Shown piece by piece: positions 25,910-35,080 of a stretch of DNA of 64,000 nt (the first letter of the stretch is position 1; every line of letters starts with the position of its first letter). Source of the stretch: Saccharothrix sp. S26 (GTDB lineage: Bacteria; Actinomycetota; Actinomycetes; Mycobacteriales; Pseudonocardiaceae); assembly GCF_021390395.1 (NCBI RefSeq), contig NZ_JAJUWT010000014.1, positions 1 to 64,000 of the forward strand, given 5' to 3'. The position numbers and the translations under genes are program-made. The notes under the pieces were generated by a model. The model did no database searches. It was not told where the DNA came from and was given only the letters and a program-made list of their open reading frames with translations.

Positions 25910-27289
25910 GTGCGGGCGCGGCTGCTGGGCATCGTGTTGACGTTGGTCGTGCTGGTGCTGCTCGGCCTCGGCGTCCCCTTGGGCCGGGGCATGGCCCAGG
26001 CCGAGCAGCAGGAGATGTTCCTCGACCGGCTCACCGACACCACCCGGTTCGCCTCGGTGGCGCAGCGGCCGTTCATCGACGACCAGCCCGAGGTGCTCAA
26101 GCCCGAGCTGCGCCGCTACTACGAGCTGTACGGCATCCGGGTGGCCCTGCTGGGGCGCGACGGACAGGTGGTCGCGGCCTCCTCGGACGACGTGGACGTG
26201 TCGGCACCCGAGGTGGCCGACCTGGTGCGCGGCGCGCTGGCGGGTCGTCAACCGGTCGCGCCGGAGCTGGTCATGCCGTGGGAGTCGACCGAGCTGGTGC
26301 TGGCCGAGCCGGTGCTGGAGGCGGGCGAGGTCCGGGGCGCGGTGGTGACGTTCTCGCCGACGTCGAAGACCCGCGGCGAGGTGCTGCTGTGGTGGTCGGT
26401 GCTGCTCGCGGGCAGCCTGCTGGTGCTCGCGCTGGGCGTGTTCGTGGCGCTGCCGCTGGTCCGGTGGACGTTGCGGCCCGTGCGCCGGTTGGACGACGCG
26501 ACCGGGCGGCTGCTGGCGGCCGTGGTGTCGGGGCAGCCGGTGCAGCCGGTCGGCTCGTCCGACGGCCCGCCGGAGCTGCGCCAGCTGTCGCGGTCGTTCG
26601 ACCAGATGGCGGCCAACGTGGGCGACGTGCTGGCCGCGCAGCGGGCGTTCGTCGCCGACGCCTCGCACCAGCTGCGCAACCCGTTGACCGCGCTGAAGCT
26701 GCGTCTGTCCAATTTGGAGGACCACGTGGTCGGCGAGGGCGCGGCCCACCAGGCGGCCGCGCTGGACGAGGCCAACCGGCTCAACCGGATCCTGGACGAG
26801 CTGCTGTCGATGGCGCGGGCCGGCGCCCCGTCGGTCGACCCGGTGCCGGTGGACGTCGACCGGGCCGTGGCCGGCCGCCTGTCGGCGTGGCAGCCCGCCG
26901 CCGCGGCCCGCGGGGTGCACCTCGTGCTCGACGGCGAGCCCGGCGGCACGGCGCTGGTGCCGCCGCGCGGCGTGGAGACCGTGCTCGACGCGCTGCTGGA
27001 CAACGCGCTGAAGTTCACCTCCGACGGCACGCTCGTGCGCGTCGACGTGCGGCGGCGCGACGGCGTCGTGCGGCTGTCGGTGCAGGACGAGGGACCGGGC
27101 CTGGCCCCCGACGAGCTGGACCGCGCCACGGACCGGTTCTGGCGCAGCCCGGCCCACCAGAACGTGCAGGGCTCCGGCCTCGGGCTGGCGCTCGTGCGGC
27201 AGATCGTGGAACGGGTGGACGGCTCCGTGCGGCTGGAGTCGCCGGCGGAGGGCGGCCTGCGCGTGACCGTCGAGTTCCCCGCCGCCTGA
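25910..27289 (+). CDS. Sensor histidine kinase
   Basis: The 459-residue membrane kinase has two transmembrane helices (about 5-27 and 158-185) enclosing an extracytoplasmic sensor of about 130 residues, a HAMP linker (RPVRRLDDATGRLL), the dimerisation/phosphoacceptor helix with H253 (ADASHQLRNPLTALKLRL), and an ATPase domain with N box DALLDNALKFT, G1 DEGPGLAPDEL and G2 GSGLGLALV. It phosphorylates the response regulator encoded immediately upstream. The GTG start abuts that gene's stop. Confidence 0.92.
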   Translation: MRARLLGIVLTLVVLVLLGLGVPLGRGMAQAEQQEMFLDRLTDTTRFASVAQRPFIDDQPEVLKPELRRYYELYGIRVALLGRDGQVVAASSDDVDVSAPEVADLVRGALAGRQPVAPELVMPWESTELVLAEPVLEAGEVRGAVVTFSPTSKTRGEVLLWWSVLLAGSLLVLALGVFVALPLVRWTLRPVRRLDDATGRLLAAVVSGQPVQPVGSSDGPPELRQLSRSFDQMAANVGDVLAAQRAFVADASHQLRNPLTALKLRLSNLEDHVVGEGAAHQAAALDEANRLNRILDELLSMARAGAPSVDPVPVDVDRAVAGRLSAWQPAAAARGVHLVLDGEPGGTALVPPRGVETVLDALLDNALKFTSDGTLVRVDVRRRDGVVRLSVQDEGPGLAPDELDRATDRFWRSPAHQNVQGSGLGLALVRQIVERVDGSVRLESPAEGGLRVTVEFPAA

Positions 27290-27382
27290 CCACCGGAATT
27301 CCCGACGCCGAATGCGACGAAAATCCGCATTTCCTCGCCGAGCCATTTCGCCTCACCCGGGCGGTGAATGGCGGCAACCCCA

Positions 27383-28402
27383 TCACGACGTCACGGCCAC
27401 TCCTTCGGGTTGCTTGCCGACCGCGAACGGGTCGGCCGGTTTCCCGCTCTTCGCGTCTATGACGGACACGGTCCCCGAGCCGGTGTTGGTCACGAACACG
27501 AAGCTGTCGTCCGGAGCCGCGGCGGAACCCTCCGGCAGGCGCTGCACCTTGACCACGTCGATCGGTTTGCCGCCCGGCCCGAGAATGCTCACCGTGCCGG
27601 AACCGGTGTTGGCCACGTGGACCCGACCACCGGGCGTGACCGAGACGCCCAGGGGCGCGTTGCCGACCCGGGTGGTCTCGATCGGTCGATTGCCGCCGGT
27701 GTCGATCACGGTCACGGTGTCGTCGCCGGTGTTCGCCACGTAGAGCCGGTTGCCGTCGACGGAGATCGCGATGCCCGACGGGAAGACCCCGACCGGGATG
27801 GTGGCGATCGGCGCGTTGGTCGCGGTGTCGATGACCGTGACGCTGTCCGCGCCGTTGTTGGTCACGTAGACCCGCGAGCCGTCCGGGTCGGCCACGGCGC
27901 TGTGCGGGAACTTCCCGACCGGGATGGTCGTCACCGGCGCGTTGGTCGCGGTGTCGACGACCGTGACGCTGTCCGAGCCGAAGTTCGTCACGTAGGCGTG
28001 CGTGGGGGTGACCGCGACGCCGAACGGATTGGCCCCGACGGGCACGGTGGCGACCACCGCGAGGGTCCGGGTGTCGATCACGGAAACGGTGTTCGAGGAC
28101 TCGTTGGTGACGTAGACGCGGTGCCCCGAGGGGTGCGCGCCGACCCCGGCCGGGTAATCGCCCACACCGATGGTGGCGGTCACCTTGCCCAGGCGGGTGT
28201 CGTACACGGTGACGTTGTCGGAACCGCTGTTCGCGACGAATACCTGGACCCTGGTCGGCCATCGCGGTGAGGCGTCGAAACCGGTGCCCGCCACTACGGC
28301 GAGCACCACCACGACCACCCCGATCCGGGGGATTCGACTCGTTCGAGTGATGGGTGGAGAAAACGCTGCGCGAATGCGCGCGCGTACCGACTTCACGGAC
28401 AT
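27383..28402 (-). CDS. YVTN beta-propeller repeat protein, membrane-anchored
   Basis: The 339-residue protein has an N-terminal signal-anchor (hydrophobic residues about 27-42) and then seven tandem 40-residue YVTN repeats (VFVANSGSDNVTVYDT, VYVTNESSNTVSVIDT, and so on), enough for a closed seven-bladed propeller outside the membrane. Such propellers are surface layer-like or binding proteins; no catalytic site is evident. Two of the middle blades are nearly identical at DNA level (GCGTTGGTCGCGGTGTCGA at about 27810 and 27931), a sign of recent repeat exchange. It is convergent with the histidine kinase gene. Confidence 0.85.
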   Translation of the reverse strand: MSVKSVRARIRAAFSPPITRTSRIPRIGVVVVVLAVVAGTGFDASPRWPTRVQVFVANSGSDNVTVYDTRLGKVTATIGVGDYPAGVGAHPSGHRVYVTNESSNTVSVIDTRTLAVVATVPVGANPFGVAVTPTHAYVTNFGSDSVTVVDTATNAPVTTIPVGKFPHSAVADPDGSRVYVTNNGADSVTVIDTATNAPIATIPVGVFPSGIAISVDGNRLYVANTGDDTVTVIDTGGNRPIETTRVGNAPLGVSVTPGGRVHVANTGSGTVSILGPGGKPIDVVKVQRLPEGSAAAPDDSFVFVTNTGSGTVSVIDAKSGKPADPFAVGKQPEGVAVTS

Positions 28403-28570
28403 GAGCTCCCCGCATCGGTGCTTGTGGATCGATCGCCGGCCGTCGCTGCTCAGCGCTTGTCATCACCGTAACGGCCCAGCGCCCGACAATGCGCCGGAAA
28501 CGAGCCCTTGACCCCGACTTGGGCGAGCGTCCACGCGTGGGGTTTCCACCGTCGGAATGACGCGGAGAAG

Positions 28571-29518
28571 TCAAACCTTCACATCGCGGTAATAGCGCAT
28601 CGCGCCGGGGTGCAGCTCGATCGGCGTCGTCTCGATCGCCGAGCGGACCTCTATCGACCTGGCCACCGGGCTCGCCGCGACCAGCGCCGGCTGCGCTTGG
28701 AACAGACCTCTGACCAGGGCCTCCGCCACGTCGTCCGACATCGTGTCGTTGACCAGGAGGAAGTTGCGCACCACGAGGGTGACGACCGGGCCGCCTTCGA
28801 GCCGGTAGGCCGACGCGGGCAGGGTCGCCGAGCCGTACACCGGGTAGCGCTCGCGCAGCTTCGGCAGCACGTCACCGAGGTCGAGCATCCGGACCTTCAC
28901 CGTCGTGGCCAGGTCGGTGACCGCGTCCGTCGGCACACCGCCGGACCAGAAGAACGCGTCCAACGCGCCGGCCCGCATCGCCTCCACGCTGGTCGGCAGG
29001 TCCATGTACTGGACCTTGAGGTCCGCCTCCGGCGAGATCTCCGCCGACTCCAGCAGCCGTTGCGCGATGAGCCACACGCCGGAGTCACGCGCGCCCACGC
29101 TCACCCGAAGGCCCTTCAGGTCCGCGAGCTTGGTCGCCGGCAGGTCGTCCCGCACGATCAGCTGGAGGTAGTCGTCGTGCATCCGGGCCAGCGCGTACAG
29201 CTTGTGCCCGCCGTCGGCCTTCTGCTTCTCCTCCGCCGCGTCGGCCGCCGAGAACCCGACCTGCGCCTGGTTGGCCCGCAGCCGGTCGAGGTTGTCCACC
29301 GAGCCCGCCGTGTTCGCCACCTGCGGGCGGGGGATGCCCGGCTCCCGGGTCCAGGCGTCGGCCAGGGCCACGCCCAGCTTGTGGTAGACCCCGCCGGGGC
29401 TGCCCGCCGCCATGGTCAGCTTGACCTGGTCCAGGTCGTCGCCGCACGCCGTCAACGACAGGGTGGCCAGGGCCAATGCGGCCCCGACCGCGTGCAACCG
29501 CAGGAGCGTTCCCGACAC
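28571..29518 (-). CDS. TAXI family TRAP-type solute-binding lipoprotein
   Basis: The 315-residue protein has a lipoprotein signal with lipobox SLTAC (C25) and a TAXI-type binding domain: [20 protein letters not shown] near residues 34-53, [20 protein letters not shown] near 69-88 and [17 protein letters not shown]. These proteins bind small carboxylates such as glutamate for TRAP transporters, but in actinomycetes they often stand beside a two-component system without TRAP permeases and may act as a sensor partner. No permease gene is in this window, which favours the sensor idea. Confidence 0.85.
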   Translation of the reverse strand: MSGTLLRLHAVGAALALATLSLTACGDDLDQVKLTMAAGSPGGVYHKLGVALADAWTREPGIPRPQVANTAGSVDNLDRLRANQAQVGFSAADAAEEKQKADGGHKLYALARMHDDYLQLIVRDDLPATKLADLKGLRVSVGARDSGVWLIAQRLLESAEISPEADLKVQYMDLPTSVEAMRAGALDAFFWSGGVPTDAVTDLATTVKVRMLDLGDVLPKLRERYPVYGSATLPASAYRLEGGPVVTLVVRNFLLVNDTMSDDVAEALVRGLFQAQPALVAASPVARSIEVRSAIETTPIELHPGAMRYYRDVKV

Positions 29519-29575
29519 CTGCGCATCGTCGCACGTCCACGCTCTACGCTGGACCCGACGGAAGGACTAGGTGCA

Positions 29576-31045
29576 GTGACTCGCAGTTACCAGATCCGCA
29601 CGTTCGGCTGCCAGATGAACGTGCACGACTCCGAGCGCCTGGCCGGCATGTTGGAGGACGCGGGCTACACGCCCGCCGAAGGCGACGCCACGCCGGACGT
29701 CGTCGTGTTCAACACCTGCGCCGTGCGGGAGAACGCCGACAACAAGCTGTACGGCACGCTCGGCCACCTCGCGCCCGCCAAGTCCGCGAACCCCGACATG
29801 CAGATCGCCGTCGGCGGCTGCCTCGCGCAGAAGGACCAGGGCGAGATCGTCAAGCGCGCGCCGTGGGTGGACGTGGTCTTCGGCACGCACAACATCGGCT
29901 CGCTGCCGGTGCTGCTCGAACGCGCCCGGCACAACCGCGAGGCCCAGGTCGAGATCCTCGACTCGCTGGAGACCTTCCCCTCCACGCTGCCCGCCCGCCG
30001 CGACTCGGCCTACTCCGGCTGGGTGTCGGTGTCCGTCGGCTGCAACAACACGTGCACGTTCTGCATCGTCCCGTCGCTGCGCGGCAAGGAGAAGGACCGC
30101 CGTCCCGGCGAGGTGCTGGCCGAGGTCCAGGCGCTCGTCGACGAGGGCGTGCTGGAGGTGACCCTCCTCGGCCAGAACGTGAACTCCTACGGCGTCGAGT
30201 TCGGCGACCGCTACGCGTTCGGCAAGCTGCTGCGCGCCACGGGCGCCATCGAGGGCCTGGAACGCGTGCGCTTCACCTCGCCCCACCCGAAGGACTTCAC
30301 CGACGACGTCATCGCCGCCATGGCCGAGACGCCCGCCGTGTGCCACTCCCTGCACATGCCGCTGCAGTCGGGCTCGGACCGCGTGCTCAAGGAGATGCGC
30401 CGCTCCTACCGGACCACCAAGTACCTGTCCATCCTGGACAACGTCCGCGCGGCCATGCCCGACGCGGCCATCACCACCGACATCATCGTGGGCTTCCCCG
30501 GCGAGACCGAGGAGGACTTCCAAGCCACTTTGGACGTCGTCCGCGAGGCCCGCTTCTCGTCGGCGTTCACGTTCCAGTACTCCAAGCGCCCCGGCACGCC
30601 CGCCGCCGACCTGCCCGACCAACTGCCCAAGCAGGTCGTCCAGGAGCGCTACGACCGCCTGGTCACCCTGGTCAACGAGATCGCCCACGAGCTGAACCGC
30701 GAGCAGGTGGGCCGCAAGGTCGAACTGCTGGTCGCCTCCGGCGAGGGCCGCAAGGACTTCGAGACCCACCGGATGACGGGCCGCGCCCGCGACGGCCGCC
30801 TGGTCCACTTCACCCCCGGCGACACCCACGTCCGCCCGGGCGACGTGGTGGAAACCGTCGTGACCTACGGCGCACCGCACAACCTGATCGCCGACGGCCC
30901 CCTGCTGTCCCACCGCCGAACCAAGGCAGGCGACCGCTCGGAGGCGGGCCTGAAGCCGAAGACACCGGGCGTCACCCTGGGCCTGCCGTCGTTCGGCAAG
31001 CCCACCCCCCTGCCCGCTCCGGTCGGCGGGTGCGCGGTCGGATGA
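29576..31045 (+). CDS. miaB: tRNA-2-methylthio-N6-dimethylallyladenosine synthase
   Basis: The 489-residue radical-SAM enzyme adds a methylthio group to i6A37 of tRNAs. The N-terminal domain has the three cysteines for one iron-sulfur cluster, C12 (FGCQMN), C48 (FNTCAV) and C82 (GGCLAQ). The radical-SAM cluster ligands are C156, C160 and C163 (GCNNTCTFC). A C-terminal TRAM domain follows (about 365-430). Its substrate is made by MiaA, encoded 3 kb downstream. GTG start after GGAAGGACTAGG. The stop overlaps the next start by four bases. Confidence 0.95.
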   Translation: MTRSYQIRTFGCQMNVHDSERLAGMLEDAGYTPAEGDATPDVVVFNTCAVRENADNKLYGTLGHLAPAKSANPDMQIAVGGCLAQKDQGEIVKRAPWVDVVFGTHNIGSLPVLLERARHNREAQVEILDSLETFPSTLPARRDSAYSGWVSVSVGCNNTCTFCIVPSLRGKEKDRRPGEVLAEVQALVDEGVLEVTLLGQNVNSYGVEFGDRYAFGKLLRATGAIEGLERVRFTSPHPKDFTDDVIAAMAETPAVCHSLHMPLQSGSDRVLKEMRRSYRTTKYLSILDNVRAAMPDAAITTDIIVGFPGETEEDFQATLDVVREARFSSAFTFQYSKRPGTPAADLPDQLPKQVVQERYDRLVTLVNEIAHELNREQVGRKVELLVASGEGRKDFETHRMTGRARDGRLVHFTPGDTHVRPGDVVETVVTYGAPHNLIADGPLLSHRRTKAGDRSEAGLKPKTPGVTLGLPSFGKPTPLPAPVGGCAVG

Positions 31046-31518
31046 GCGAGAACGACCCGGACGACCTCGCCGGCCTGCGCGAGGAGATCGACAACGTCGG
31101 CCGTTCGGCCGCCCGGCGCTTCGACCCGGGCGCGGGCGCGCTGACCATCGCCATCGCCGCCCTGGCGATCCTCGTGTCCCTGATCCTGCCGTGGGTCGAC
31201 GGCATCCAGGGCCTGAACATCCTCTTCGGCCAAGGCCAGGGCCTACCCCGACTCTTCGCCTACGCCGCCGTCCTGGTGGGCGTCCTGCTCCCCGCCCTGA
31301 CCCTCACCCTCCGCCGCTGGGCCCTGGCCTGGATCTGCGCCCTGGCCTCGTTCGCCACCTCGGTAGCCGGCGTCCTGTCCATCTGGACCACCCAAACGAC
31401 CACGGGCCACCACCCGGGCCCAGGCCCGGGCCTCGGCCTCATCCTCGCCGTCATCGCCGCAGTGGTCCTCCTGATCAAGTGGATGAAACTGGCCGCCTCC
31501 CGCCCCCCAATGCAGTAA
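31042..31518 (+). CDS. Four-helix membrane protein linked to miaB (Rv2732c-like)
   Basis: The 158-residue protein has a short charged N-terminus ([19 protein letters not shown]) and four hydrophobic helices at about 34-55, 70-89, 93-113 and 131-149, so it is an integral membrane protein. An equivalent membrane protein follows miaB in mycobacteria and other actinobacteria; its role is unknown. The ATG overlaps the miaB stop (ATGA). A Gly/Pro/His-rich loop, [11 protein letters not shown], precedes the last helix. Confidence 0.8.
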   Translation: MSENDPDDLAGLREEIDNVGRSAARRFDPGAGALTIAIAALAILVSLILPWVDGIQGLNILFGQGQGLPRLFAYAAVLVGVLLPALTLTLRRWALAWICALASFATSVAGVLSIWTTQTTTGHHPGPGPGLGLILAVIAAVVLLIKWMKLAASRPPMQ

Positions 31519-31564
31519 GAGGCCCACCCACCCACAACGGACCCGCCACCCCACCGCAGAGGCC

Positions 31565-31690
31565 CGATTTGACATGGGTTCGGGTGCTTTAGGCTGGTCG
31601 AAGCCAGCAGGCCTGGCGGGACGCTTTTCCCCGCCGGGCCTGCCGGCTTTGGCCTGCCTGGAGTGCCCGTAAGGGCCCCATGTCAAATCG
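31565..31690 (+). repeat. 126-bp near-perfect palindromic element in convergent gap
   Basis: Perfect 14-bp terminal inverted repeats, CGATTTGACATGGG (31565-31578) and CCCATGTCAAATCG (31677-31690), enclose arms that also pair: 31579-31600 with 31650-31671, and 31601-31620 with 31630-31649 around a 9-base loop. The whole is one long imperfect hairpin with one 5-base bulge (31672-31676). Arm differences are almost all of the kind that give G-U pairs in plus-strand RNA. It lies between two convergent genes; it may be a bidirectional terminator, a structured RNA or a dispersed repeat element. No gene is present in 31519-31800. Confidence 0.85.
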
Positions 31691-31800
31691 AGCCGTACTC
31701 TCCCCCCGGCCTTCACCTCAGCACTTGACCTGGAAACGAGTCAGGGCGGACCCGGAACCACCCGACCCCGCCCTGCCCGAACCACCAGCCCTACCGGCTG

Positions 31801-33135
31801 TTACCGGCTGGCCACCGCCTGCTCGGCCGCCGCCAACCACTCACGCCACTGCTTGGCCTGCGCCTCCGCCTGCTCGGCCCGCCGCTTGTCCCCGGCCGAC
31901 CTCGCCTTCGCGGCCTGGGCCTCGAACTGCTCCACCCGCTCGCGGAACTGCGCGACCCGTGCCTCGGCCTCGGGGTCCGACCGACGCCACTGCGCGTCCA
32001 CCGCCCCGCGCACCCGCTCCTCGATCGAGCGGAGCTTTCCCTCCAGCTCCCGGACCCGCTCGCGCGGCACCTTGCCGATCGCGTCCCACCGCTCCTGGAT
32101 CTTGTACAGCTGCTGCCGCGCAGCCTCCAGGTCCACCGACGGGTCGATCCGCTCGGCCTCGGCGAGCAGTTCCTCCTTCAGCTTCGCGTTGGCCGCGAAC
32201 TCGGCGTCACGCTCGCTGAACGCCTCCGACCGCTTGGCGAAGAACGCGTCCTGCGCGGCGCGGAACCGCTGCCACAACGCGTCGTCGGCCTCCTTGGGCG
32301 CACGCCCGGCGGCCTTCCACTCGACCATCAGCTCCTTGTACCGACCGGCCGTGGGACCCCAGTCGTCGGACTCGACGAGCTTCTCGGCCTCTTCGACCAG
32401 CTCCTGCTTGCGGTTCTTGGCGACGCTGCGCTGCCGGTCGAGGTCCGCGAAGTGCGACCCGCGCCGGCGGTTGAACGCGTCACGCGCCTTGGAGAACCGC
32501 CGCCACAGCTGCTCGTCGGTCTTGCGGTCGACGCCCCGGATGGTCTTCCACTCGTCCAGGATGGCCCGCAGCCGGTCGCCCGCCGCCTTCCACTGCGTCG
32601 ACTCGTTGGCCAGCACCTCGGCTTCCTCGACCAGCTCGAGCTTGCGCGCGCCCGCCGCCGCCCGTGCCTCGTCCTTGGCGGCCTTGGCGGCCTCCAGGCC
32701 CTTCTCGGCCAGCGCCAGCACGTACTCGACGCGCGCGGCCAGCGCGGCGAGGTCGCCGACCACCGCCGCGTCGGCGAGGCTCTCCTGGACGTGCTTCGCG
32801 CTGGTCAGCGCGTGCTTGGGGTCGCCCGCGCCGGAGGACAGCCGCGTCACCAGCAGCTCGACCTCGGTGCGGATGTCGTCGAACCGGCGCGCGAAGTGCG
32901 CCAGGCCCTCGGCGGGCTCGCCCGCCTGCCAGGAACCGACGACCCGCTCGCCGTCGGCCGTCTTGACGTAGACGGTGCCGTCCTCGTCCACGCGCCCCCA
33001 GCGGTCAGGGTGGTCCGACGCCACGGGGACCGCCGGTGGCGCCACGACCGGCGTCGTTTCCACCAGGGTCTCCTCGACCACCGCCCCCGCACCACTGTCG
33101 CCAGTGGTTCCCGGTGTCGTCTCGTGCTCCGTCAT
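31801..33135 (-). CDS. DUF349 domain-containing protein
   Basis: The 444-residue protein has a disordered Thr/Val/Pro N-terminus (about 1-45), a small beta segment (DRWGRVDEDGTVYVKTADGE), then long charged helices with repeated DUF349 units, for example LVEEAEVLANESTQWKAAGD and LVEEAEKLVESDDWGPTAGR, each with the conserved W...AG and FR..RDAF pattern. It is likely a coiled-coil, cytoplasmic protein. The same family occupies this place beside miaB/miaA in mycobacteria (Rv2731). Its function is not established. Confidence 0.87.
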   Translation of the reverse strand: MTEHETTPGTTGDSGAGAVVEETLVETTPVVAPPAVPVASDHPDRWGRVDEDGTVYVKTADGERVVGSWQAGEPAEGLAHFARRFDDIRTEVELLVTRLSSGAGDPKHALTSAKHVQESLADAAVVGDLAALAARVEYVLALAEKGLEAAKAAKDEARAAAGARKLELVEEAEVLANESTQWKAAGDRLRAILDEWKTIRGVDRKTDEQLWRRFSKARDAFNRRRGSHFADLDRQRSVAKNRKQELVEEAEKLVESDDWGPTAGRYKELMVEWKAAGRAPKEADDALWQRFRAAQDAFFAKRSEAFSERDAEFAANAKLKEELLAEAERIDPSVDLEAARQQLYKIQERWDAIGKVPRERVRELEGKLRSIEERVRGAVDAQWRRSDPEAEARVAQFRERVEQFEAQAAKARSAGDKRRAEQAEAQAKQWREWLAAAEQAVASR

Positions 33136-33320
33136 CGCCGGCTTCCTCCTCGCCTGCCCACTTCGTGGTGCCCGTGCCGACCACGGGCGCCCCGCCTACG
33201 ACGGGGCCCAGCACCCGAGTACCGCGACGCTCCCTAAGAGTGCCCAGTACCTCGCGCGCATTCAAACAGGTCAAGGCTCGCATCGGTACCGGTGGTGGCC
33301 GATGAGTAGCGTGGACTGCC

Positions 33321-34022
33321 ATGATCTCGCGCCTGGTGGTCGTGCCGCACCCTCCGCTGCTGGTGCCCGAACTGGTCTCCGGAGCCGTCACGGACACCGA
33401 GCCGGTGCGCTCGGCGTGCCTGGCCGCGGCCCGGGACCTGGCCTCCCACTCCCCGGACTGGGTGGCCGTCGCCGTCGACCCGTCCGGTCCGCGGCTGGTC
33501 GAGGGCGTCACGGGCACGTTCCGCGGCTTCGGGGTGGACGTGCGGGTCTCCCTGACCGACCACGCCTCACCAGCGGCCCCCGCCTCACCGGCAGCGGACG
33601 ACCTGCCCCTCCCCGTCCTGATCGCCGCGTGGCTGCGCGAACAGGCCGGCGCACGCTCCGTCCGCGTCCACCTCGTCCCACCGGACCTGCCGACCTCCGC
33701 CTGCGCCGCCCTCGGCGGACGACTGGCCGGTTCACCCGCGCTGCTGGTCCTCGGCGACGGCTCCCACCGGCACGGCGACCAGGCCGTGGGCCGCCCCGAC
33801 GACCGCGCCGAACCGTTCGACTCCGACGTCCACAAGGCCCTGGCCACCGCCGACACCGCCGCCCTGAGCGCCCTCGACCCCGCCCTGGCCGCCGAGCTGG
33901 GCGCGCAGGGCCGGGCCGCCTGGCAGGTCGCCGCCGCCGTCCCCGGCGCGTGGCGCTGCACTCGATCGACCTTCCTCGCCCCCTTCGGCGTCGGCTACCA
34001 CGTCGCCGTCTGGGACGCCTGA
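33321..34022 (+). CDS. Class III extradiol dioxygenase-like protein (Rv2728c-like)
   Basis: The 233-residue protein begins ISRLVVVPHPPLLVPEL, which matches the actinobacterial family placed before miaA and related in fold to LigB-type class III extradiol dioxygenases. The early PHPP histidine and GDGSHRHGD near residue 145-153 could be metal ligands. No substrate is known. The 185-bp region before it, shared with the divergent DUF349 gene, shows no further gene. A 151-bp gap to miaA contains two copies of a 19-20 bp word, ACCCCCACCACGCAGCC. Confidence 0.75.
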   Translation: MISRLVVVPHPPLLVPELVSGAVTDTEPVRSACLAAARDLASHSPDWVAVAVDPSGPRLVEGVTGTFRGFGVDVRVSLTDHASPAAPASPAADDLPLPVLIAAWLREQAGARSVRVHLVPPDLPTSACAALGGRLAGSPALLVLGDGSHRHGDQAVGRPDDRAEPFDSDVHKALATADTAALSALDPALAAELGAQGRAAWQVAAAVPGAWRCTRSTFLAPFGVGYHVAVWDA

Positions 34023-34173
34023 CCGGCAGCCAGGCCGCTCGACGGGGCAGCCGGGCCCTTCAGCACGCGACCGGACCCCCCACCACGCAGCCAGACCCCC
34101 ACCACGCAGCCGGCCCTCTTGACAAGCAGCCGGCCCGCCCGAACCGCGACCCGCGTCTGGAAGGCTTGCGCAC

Positions 34174-35076
34174 GTGAACACCCCCATCGCCGTCGTCGGC
34201 CCCACCGCCACCGGCAAGTCGGACCTGGCCGTGCGCCTGGCCGTCGAACTGAACGGCGAGGTGGTCAACGCCGACGCGATGCAGCTCTACCGGGGCATGG
34301 ACATCGGCACGGCCAAGATCACCGAACCCGAGCGCCACGGCATCCCCCACCACCTGCTCGACGTCCTCGACGTGACCGAGACCGCCTCCGTCGCCGCCTA
34401 CCAGCGCGAAGCGCGGGCCACCGTCGAACGGCTCCTCGCCGCCGACCGCACCCCGGTCCTGGTGGGCGGCTCGGGCCTGTACGTGCAGGCCGTGCTGGAC
34501 GACCTGGTGTTCCCCGGCACGGACGAGAAGATCCGCACCCAGCTCGAGCACGAGCTGTCGATCTTCGGCTCGGAGACCCTGCACGGCAGGCTGGCGCAGC
34601 TCGACCCGGCCGCCGCCCTGGCGATCCTGCCCAGCAACGGCCGTCGCGTGGTCCGCGCGCTGGAAGTGATCGAGCTGACCGGGCAGCCGTTCTCCGCCAC
34701 CCTGCCCAAACCCGGCCCCGCCCGCTACGGCACGGTGCTCATCGGCCTGGACCGGGACGTGCCCGAACTGGACGAGCGCGTCGACGCCCGCGTCACGCGC
34801 ATGTTCGACCAGGGCCTGGTGGACGAGGTGCGCGACCTGGAAGCACGCGGCCTGCGCGACGGCCGCACGGCGTCCCGCGCGCTGGGCTACCAGCAGGTGC
34901 TGGCCGCGTTCGACGGCGAGTGCTCGATCGAGGAGGCCGCGGCGGCGACCGCGCAGGCCACCCGCCGGTTCGTCCGCAAGCAGCGGTCGTGGTTCCGGCG
35001 CGACCGGCGCGTGACGTGGTTCGACGCCGGCTCGCCCACCCTGGCCGACGAGGTGCTCGCGCTGGTCGCACCGTAG
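34174..35076 (+). CDS. miaA: tRNA dimethylallyltransferase
   Basis: The 300-residue enzyme transfers dimethylallyl from DMAPP to A37 of tRNAs reading U-initial codons; MiaB then modifies the product. The P-loop-like DMAPP site GPTATGKS is at residues 9-16, DAMQLYRGMDIGTAK is the tRNA/metal segment, followed by IPHHLLDVLD, and LVGGSGLYVQAVLDDL near 99-114. GTG start. It runs into dapF four bases downstream. Confidence 0.95.
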   Translation: MNTPIAVVGPTATGKSDLAVRLAVELNGEVVNADAMQLYRGMDIGTAKITEPERHGIPHHLLDVLDVTETASVAAYQREARATVERLLAADRTPVLVGGSGLYVQAVLDDLVFPGTDEKIRTQLEHELSIFGSETLHGRLAQLDPAAALAILPSNGRRVVRALEVIELTGQPFSATLPKPGPARYGTVLIGLDRDVPELDERVDARVTRMFDQGLVDEVRDLEARGLRDGRTASRALGYQQVLAAFDGECSIEEAAAATAQATRRFVRKQRSWFRRDRRVTWFDAGSPTLADEVLALVAP

Positions 35077-35080
35077 CCTG

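Noticed and set aside
31519..31800. An insertion sequence or MITE bounded by the 14-bp inverted repeats
   Set aside because: No target-site duplication is visible beside 31565 and 31690 and there is no transposase; the fold continues through the inside, so a structured element is a better description, though a mobile origin is not excluded.
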